Below are positions 57,907-64,000 of a stretch of DNA of 64,000 bases, one piece after another; positions within the stretch are counted from its first letter, which is position 1; each line of letters opens with the position of its first letter. A model generated the notes under the pieces. That model was given only the letters and a program-made list of their open reading frames with translations. It searched no databases and was not told the origin of the DNA. The position numbers and the translations under genes were made by a program. Source of the DNA: Flavobacterium dankookense (GTDB lineage Bacteria; Bacteroidota; Bacteroidia; Flavobacteriales; Flavobacteriaceae); contig NZ_SNXR01000013.1 in NCBI RefSeq assembly GCF_004362665.1, positions 186,001 to 250,000 of the forward strand. The letters run 5' to 3'.

Positions 57907-59577
57907 TTATTTATTCAGCTTGCTGTTTTTATAACCATACATGAAATAAAAGACTAGACCAATTAATAACCAAACACCAAACCACATCCAGTTAGAAACG
58001 GCCATTCCGGTTAGTAAATAACAGCACGAAACTAATCCCAATAATGGTATTAATGATAAGTTTTTGGTGAAGGATAAAAACGTCATAACAATACAAACCA
58101 GTAAGAAGACTAACATCGGCAAGTTGGTTGCCATTTTACCATCTGAAAAATCAAGAATGTCAGTAAAAAAGGTTGGTGAATACTTCATAATCAAAATAAC
58201 AGCAACTATCATAATTAAAGGAAAAATAAACTTCGAATTCACATACGGAATTCTAAATTTCCCTTTTGTAGCGCGTTCTTCCAATTCAGCTTCGCTTTGT
58301 GGAGAAAGCATTAAAACACCTCCGCAAACCAATACAAATGCGAACAAAGTCCCAATACTTGTAAAGTCTAAAACAAAGTTCTCATCAGTAAAGAATATTG
58401 GAATTCCAACGACCAATCCTGTTACAATCGTAGCAAAACTTGGCGTTTTATACTTTGGATGAATTTCTGAAAACTTTTTGGGCATTAATCCGTCACGACT
58501 CATCGTCATCCAAATTCTAGGTTGTCCCATTTGGAAAACCAATAACACACTTGTCATGGCTACAACTGCGGCAATTGACACAATAAACAACATCCATTTT
58601 ACACCTTTTAATGCAAAAATTTCAGCCAATGGATCGCTAACTCCAAGTAATTCGTATGAAACCATTCCAGTGATAACTAATGCTAAAATCACGAAAACTA
58701 CAGTACAAATTACCAACGAATAAATCATTCCTTTTGGTAAATCGCGTTGTGGATTTTTACTTTCTTCTGCCAATGTAGACACAGCGTCAAAACCAATATA
58801 AGCAAAGAAAACGGCAGAAACTCCAGCCATAACTCCGCTAAATCCGTTTGGCATGAATGGCGTCCAATTGTCAATATCTACATAGAAAGCACCTACTACA
58901 ATTACCAAAATAATTATAGCTAATTTGATGTAAACCATTGCGTTACTGAAATTTTTAGATTCTTTTGTTCCGCGGTATACCAGATAGGTAATAAGCAAAT
59001 TAATGACAACAGCAGGTAAATCAAAGATGACTTTTAAACTTCCAATCATTGGCGCATTCTGCCAAGCGGTTAAACCTTCTCCAACTTTATTTTCAAGAAA
59101 AGCGGCATGAGCCGACTTGTAATTTATGGTCAGCCATTCGGGTAAATGAATTCCAAAAGTTTCTAATAAATTGGTGAAATAACCGCTCCATGAAAAAGCG
59201 ATATAAATGTTTCCTATAGAATATTCCATGATCAATGCCCAGCCAATTATCCATGCAAATAATTCACCAAAAGATACATAAGCATAAGTATATGCACTTC
59301 CAGAAACTGGTACACGTGAAGCAAATTCAGCATAACACATTGCTGTAAATCCACAAGCAACAGCACACATAATATATAAAATAACAACAGCTGGTCCACC
59401 AGAAAAACAGGCATTACCAATAGCACTAAATGTTCCACCACCAATAATTGCAGCTATTCCGAAAAAGGTTAAATCTCTAACCGATAATACTTTATTTAGT
59501 CCAGAATGTTCACCATCGCCGCCTTGTTTTAGTATAACTTCAGTTGATTTTTTTCTGAATAATTTTGATATGTACAT
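57907..59577 (-). CDS. APC-family amino acid permease (cationic amino acid transporter type)
   Basis: The 556 aa protein has 12-14 membrane spans. The APC pattern is seen in LTFFGIAAIIGGGTFSAIGNA, CYAEFASRVPVSGSAYTYAY, VFFAYIGFDAVSTLAEESKNPQ (cut) and GQPRIWMTMSRDGLMP. This is the YfnA/CAT-like branch, distinct from the permease at 35420. The N-terminal RKKSTEVILKQGGDGEHSGL is cytoplasmic. A -7 element lies upstream on the minus strand (TATATTTG, 59600-59607). Confidence 0.9.
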   Translation of the reverse strand: MYISKLFRKKSTEVILKQGGDGEHSGLNKVLSVRDLTFFGIAAIIGGGTFSAIGNACFSGGPAVVILYIMCAVACGFTAMCYAEFASRVPVSGSAYTYAYVSFGELFAWIIGWALIMEYSIGNIYIAFSWSGYFTNLLETFGIHLPEWLTINYKSAHAAFLENKVGEGLTAWQNAPMIGSLKVIFDLPAVVINLLITYLVYRGTKESKNFSNAMVYIKLAIIILVIVVGAFYVDIDNWTPFMPNGFSGVMAGVSAVFFAYIGFDAVSTLAEESKNPQRDLPKGMIYSLVICTVVFVILALVITGMVSYELLGVSDPLAEIFALKGVKWMLFIVSIAAVVAMTSVLLVFQMGQPRIWMTMSRDGLMPKKFSEIHPKYKTPSFATIVTGLVVGIPIFFTDENFVLDFTSIGTLFAFVLVCGGVLMLSPQSEAELEERATKGKFRIPYVNSKFIFPLIMIVAVILIMKYSPTFFTDILDFSDGKMATNLPMLVFLLVCIVMTFLSFTKNLSLIPLLGLVSCCYLLTGMAVSNWMWFGVWLLIGLVFYFMYGYKNSKLNK

Positions 59578-59599
59578 TGTTTGATTTTTTAGGTAAAAA

Positions 59600-59607
59600 C
59601 AAATATA
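59600..59607 (-). promoter_or_regulatory. Promoter -7 element of the APC permease gene
   Basis: On the minus strand this reads TATATTTG, matching TAnnTTTG 22 bases before the start. Confidence 0.5.
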
Positions 59608-59640
59608 TGTAATTTTAATTTTTATTGTAAAAAATTCATG

Positions 59641-59719
59641 TATAATAATTAAAAGCTATTGTATTATAAGAAACGAATAGTAAAAAATGATAATCCAAAG
59701 AAAACAAAATATATTTTTG
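59641..59719 (+). promoter_or_regulatory. katG control region with inverted TATAATA / TATTATA pair and -7 element
   Basis: TATAATAA (59641-59648) and TATTATA (59662-59668) are an inverted pair with a 14 bp gap. A -7 element TATTTTTG follows at 59712-59719, 55 bases before the start. The same words form a tighter palindrome before ahpC. Confidence 0.35.
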
Positions 59720-59753
59720 TTACTAAATTTATGATAACAAACAGAGTTTATAA

Positions 59754-61961
<2,208 letters not shown>

Positions 61962-62308
61962 TTATTCTACCATAAATTATTTTTAAAATAACCATTAAGG
62001 TATTTAAGTAAAATTAAGTTGAAAACGCTTAATGAAACTTAATTCCTTAATGGTTTTTATTTTTGATTTGCACTAATTAAAAAATCTTTTAATCCTAAAT
62101 TCTCTTTTTTTCATGATTTTTTATTTACATGAAAAAAATAACAACTAAAAATTATTAAATCTTCAAAAAAAATCACAATTTTTTGTGAGAAATATTTTGA
62201 TAATTTTTTTCTATTGTCTTATTATAAAAATATAATAAAAGTCATGTTTTTATGCATTTATCGGTTGTAATTTTGCGCTAGAAATTAATAACAAATAAAA
62301 TAATAAAC
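61962..62308 (+). promoter_or_regulatory. katG-ahpC intergenic region: terminator, palindromes and ahpC promoter
   Basis: A two-tier hairpin terminator (outer arms 61990-62000 and 62045-62055, inner arms 62012-62020 and 62036-62044, then TTTTATTTTT) ends katG. Inverted repeats follow: a T-run with CATG mirrored at 62105-62115 and 62128-62138, TCACAA-TTTT-TTGTGA at 62173-62188 and TTATTATA-AAAA-TATAATAA at 62219-62238. The ahpC -7 element TAATTTTG is at 62268-62275. No coding sequence is seen. Confidence 0.7.
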
Positions 62309-62944
62309 ATGTCATTAGTAGGTAAAAAATTTCCAAACATTACAGTTGATGCAATCTCTCACATGGGAGATAATTTAAGAATTAATGTGCTTGAAGAAGC
62401 TACAAAAAACAATCAAAAAGTACTTTTATTTTGGTATCCAAAAGATTTCACTTTTGTTTGTCCAACTGAATTACATGCTTTCCAAACAGCTTTAACTGAT
62501 TTCGAAAAAAGAAATACTATCGTTATTGGTGCTTCATGTGATACTAACGAAGTTCACTTTGCTTGGTTAAATACGCCAAAAAACAACGGTGGAATTGAAG
62601 GTGTAACGTATCCACTTTTGGCTGATACTACAAGAAATTTATCAGCAGCTTTAGATATTCTTGACGCAGAATGGGTTTACGACGCAGAATTAAATGACGA
62701 AATCCTTGAAGGATCAAACGTAACCTTCAGAGCGACTTATTTAATTGACGAAACGGGTAAAATTTTCCACGAAAGCGTAAACGATATGCCATTAGGAAGA
62801 AACGTAAACGAGTATTTAAGATTAATCGATGCTTACACTCACGTTCAAACTAAAGGTGAAGTTTGTCCTGCAAATTGGGAAGAAGGAAAAGAAGCGATGA
62901 ATGCTGATCGTTTAAGTACAGCAGCATATTTGTCTCAAAACTAA
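62309..62944 (+). CDS. ahpC: Alkyl hydroperoxide reductase C / 2-Cys peroxiredoxin
   Basis: The 211 aa protein has the peroxidatic Cys51 in DFTFVCPTELHAF and the resolving Cys186 in GEVCPANWEEG, with Arg in RATYLIDETG, the usual 2-Cys peroxiredoxin arrangement. A further Cys77 (IGASCDTNEVHF) is common in this group. It reduces peroxides; the thioredoxin gene just downstream is the likely electron donor, since no ahpF is present. Own promoter at 62268-62275. Confidence 0.93.
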   Translation: MSLVGKKFPNITVDAISHMGDNLRINVLEEATKNNQKVLLFWYPKDFTFVCPTELHAFQTALTDFEKRNTIVIGASCDTNEVHFAWLNTPKNNGGIEGVTYPLLADTTRNLSAALDILDAEWVYDAELNDEILEGSNVTFRATYLIDETGKIFHESVNDMPLGRNVNEYLRLIDAYTHVQTKGEVCPANWEEGKEAMNADRLSTAAYLSQN

Positions 62945-62962
62945 TATAATAACAAATTTTAA

Positions 62963-63027
62963 TTTCAATGTCAAAAGTCAATTACAAGTTTTTAAATTGA
63001 TTTTTGACGTTGAAATTGACATTGAAA
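62963..63027 (+). repeat. Competing hairpins between ahpC and the thioredoxin gene
   Basis: TTTCAATGTCAA (62963-62974) can pair with TTGACATTGAAA (63016-63027). The same left side, extended to about 62983, can instead pair with the segment 62995-63013 (ATTGATTTTTGACGTTGA). The two structures exclude each other. Confidence 0.5.
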
Positions 63028-63037
63028 TTTTAAAACT

Positions 63038-63346
63038 ATGTTAATCGAATTAAACGAAGATACATTACAAGATTTAGTAAATACCAACAATAAAGTGGTA
63101 GTTCAATATTCTGCTTCATGGTGTGGAAACTGCCGTATTATGAAACCTAAATTCAAAAAATTAGCTTCAGAGAATGAAGAAATTACCTTTGTTTTGGTTG
63201 ATGCAGAAAATGCTCCAGAGTCAAGAAAATTAGCGAATGTTTCTAATTTACCAACCTTTGCAACCTTTGTTGGAGGAAAATTATTGAACGAAACTCAAAC
63301 CAACAAAGCCGAAGTTTTGGCTGAATTGGTAGAAGAATTAGTCTAA
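63038..63346 (+). CDS. Thioredoxin family protein
   Basis: The 102 aa single-domain protein shows VVVQYSASWCGNCRIMKPKF with a CGNC active site (Cys26, Cys29), ITFVLVDAENAPESRKLA and the cis-Pro NLPTFATFVGGK. It has no signal peptide and so is cytoplasmic. The position after ahpC suggests that it feeds electrons to the peroxiredoxin. The CGNC in place of CGPC shifts the redox potential relative to standard thioredoxin, by analogy to other variants. Confidence 0.9.
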   Translation: MLIELNEDTLQDLVNTNNKVVVQYSASWCGNCRIMKPKFKKLASENEEITFVLVDAENAPESRKLANVSNLPTFATFVGGKLLNETQTNKAEVLAELVEELV

Positions 63347-63387
63347 TAGATTCTTAGACTAACTTATACATTTTAGATATTTATCCC

Positions 63388-63442
63388 TCTAAAATTGTGC
63401 AATCTAAGAAGTCTAAAATTCTAACTATCTAAAAAATCTAAA
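63388..63442 (+). repeat. TCTA-phased degenerate repeat ahead of the DUF6952 gene
   Basis: Six TCTA units start at 63388, 63403, 63412, 63420, 63428 and 63437, mostly 8-9 bases apart. The ATG at 63443 follows 6 bases after the last. Confidence 0.72.
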
Positions 63443-63700
63443 ATGAAATTACCCGTAATCAAACATTTGACACAATTTATTGAAGAAAATGACCAAGATT
63501 ATCTAATCGAAACCATAGAAGTTCTCGAAGCTCTAACCGAAATCCCATCACTAAAAGATGAAGAATTAGACGTAATTGGCGAGTTAATTTCCAATATGTA
63601 CGGCGCTTTAGAAGTCCACAAAATGACTAAAGAAGGCAAAGACAAAAAAGAAGCACTCAACGATTTTATGAAGCGAGTTCTTGGTTCTATCGATAAATAA
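63443..63700 (+). CDS. DUF6952 family protein
   Basis: The 85 aa protein (MKLPVIKHLTQFIEENDQDY) is acidic and helical, with LIETIEVLEALTEIPSLKDEEL and YGALEVHKMTKEGKDKKEAL. DUF6952 is my best match and fits the position after ahpC and thioredoxin in flavobacteria. No motif or cysteine is present. Its function is unknown; the conserved setting suggests a part in the peroxide response. Confidence 0.72.
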   Translation: MKLPVIKHLTQFIEENDQDYLIETIEVLEALTEIPSLKDEELDVIGELISNMYGALEVHKMTKEGKDKKEALNDFMKRVLGSIDK

Positions 63701-63703
63701 AAC

Positions 63704-63731
63704 AAAATGTCCCGAATTTCCGGGACATTTT
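63704..63731 (+). terminator. Rho-independent terminator after the DUF6952 gene
   Basis: AAAATGTCCCG and CGGGACATTTT form an 11 bp stem with a six-base loop. It ends the ahpC-thioredoxin-DUF6952 unit. Confidence 0.9.
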
Positions 63732-63809
63732 ATTTAGTTTAAAAATTTAAGTCTTTGAACGAATCGTTTGGGAATTTTTGCTATCCATTTTCCTGCTTTC
63801 CGTTTCAAT

Positions 63810-63896
63810 CTGTCATTGCGAGGAACGAAGACACACGAGCGAAGCGAACTGAGCGTAAGCTAATCTCATAAACAATTTCTGGAGTCGCAATGACAG
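63810..63896. repeat. Dispersed palindromic repeat, diverged copy
   Basis: CTGTCATTGCGA (63810-63821) and TCGCAATGACAG (63885-63896) are exact reverse complements. Between them are AGGAACGAAG and AATCTCAT, as in the repeat at 26205, with extra sequence inserted. The family appears at several places in the window. Confidence 0.7.
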
Positions 63897-63949
63897 GATT
63901 TGCACTACAATCAGGGTTAGTTGGGATATGTATTGAATTTCAAGAAACA

Positions 63950-64000
63950 TTATTTCTTCAAAAACTTTTTATAAACCAAAAACCCAACAAACCCAATCAA
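63950..64000 (-). CDS. C-terminal end of a membrane protein cut by the window edge
   Basis: The last 16 codons of a minus-strand frame are visible: LIGFVGFLVYKKFLKK, then TAA. A hydrophobic segment followed by a basic tail is typical of a C-terminal membrane helix. Nothing further can be said; the start and most of the gene lie beyond the window. Confidence 0.4.
   Translation of the reverse strand: MIGFVGFLVYKKFLKK

Noticed and set aside
62173..62188. CRP/FNR site before ahpC
   Set aside because: TCACAA-N4-TTGTGA has the half-sites in the reverse order of a CRP/FNR site (TGTGA-N6-TCACA), so the match is not accepted.

Overview
The window looks like a piece of a Flavobacterium-like chromosome (Bacteroidota, Flavobacteriia). 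The DNA is AT-rich. Many promoters carry the Bacteroidota -7 element TAnnTTTG and there are few Shine-Dalgarno sequences. Several secreted proteins end in type IX secretion (T9SS) type A sorting domains. There is a TonB-dependent receptor with a CarboxypepD_reg-like N-domain, a type III glutamine synthetase and menaquinone genes. No tRNA, rRNA, CRISPR array, transposase or integrase was recognised.

Layout. 1-1443: 3' part of GSIII. 1513-5700: two secreted proteins on the minus strand, then three tandem paralogous double OmpA-domain proteins. 5779-6957: PurM-like protein. 7074-13885: a coherent signalling locus with a TonB receptor, a secreted TPR-like protein, a LytS-type kinase fused to a 2TM domain, three more 2TM proteins, a multi-TM membrane protein and the LytTR response regulator. 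Near-identical LytTR-type direct-repeat operators lie in front of the receptor and the TPR gene. 13844-15653: the 3' end of the regulator gene occurs three times, and the copies bracket a ParDE toxin-antitoxin pair and an OmpA-type gene.

16098-22819: a group of cell-envelope thioredoxin-fold proteins (Omp28-like lipoprotein, T9SS-sorted redoxin, two TlpA-like proteins, one AhpC/TSA-like protein) with a DUF6029-type beta-barrel candidate. 22858-26855: CDP-alcohol phosphatidyltransferase, heme A synthase, CCA-adding-like enzyme and TsaC/Sua5. 26930-31408: lipid A-type acyltransferase and a surface-glycan group including CDP-glycerol phosphotransferase, nucleotidyltransferase and Stealth-type phosphotransferase. 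31447-35368: housekeeping genes (dapD, yqgF, def, DUF5606, mazG, ABM monooxygenase). 35420-44325: an APC permease and a menaquinone cluster (menB, two PH-domain membrane proteins, menA, a small membrane protein, an MBL hydrolase, a TPR protein, menC).

44437-47590: a minus-strand operon of winged-helix regulator, Coq4-like protein, DUF1361 protein, small membrane protein and CreD. 47594-49319: YiiX-like amidase, membrane protein and DUF1801 protein. 49321-52645: lpdA, and an Lrp regulator divergent from a PLP-dependent sulfur amino-acid lyase. 52701-56541: two related leucine-rich-repeat T9SS proteins. 56575-59577: DoxX-like protein and a second APC permease. 59775-63700: a peroxide-defence group of katG, ahpC, thioredoxin and DUF6952. 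The right edge cuts a minus-strand gene whose last 16 codons are visible.

The best candidates for something undescribed are the LytTR circuit (operators, 2TM array and regulated receptor in one locus), the triplicated 3' end of the regulator gene used as a cassette boundary, and the three tandem OmpA-like proteins in which a Cys-Cys pair replaces the usual Thr-Asp of the peptidoglycan-binding motif. All calls were made by reading the sequence without database searches.
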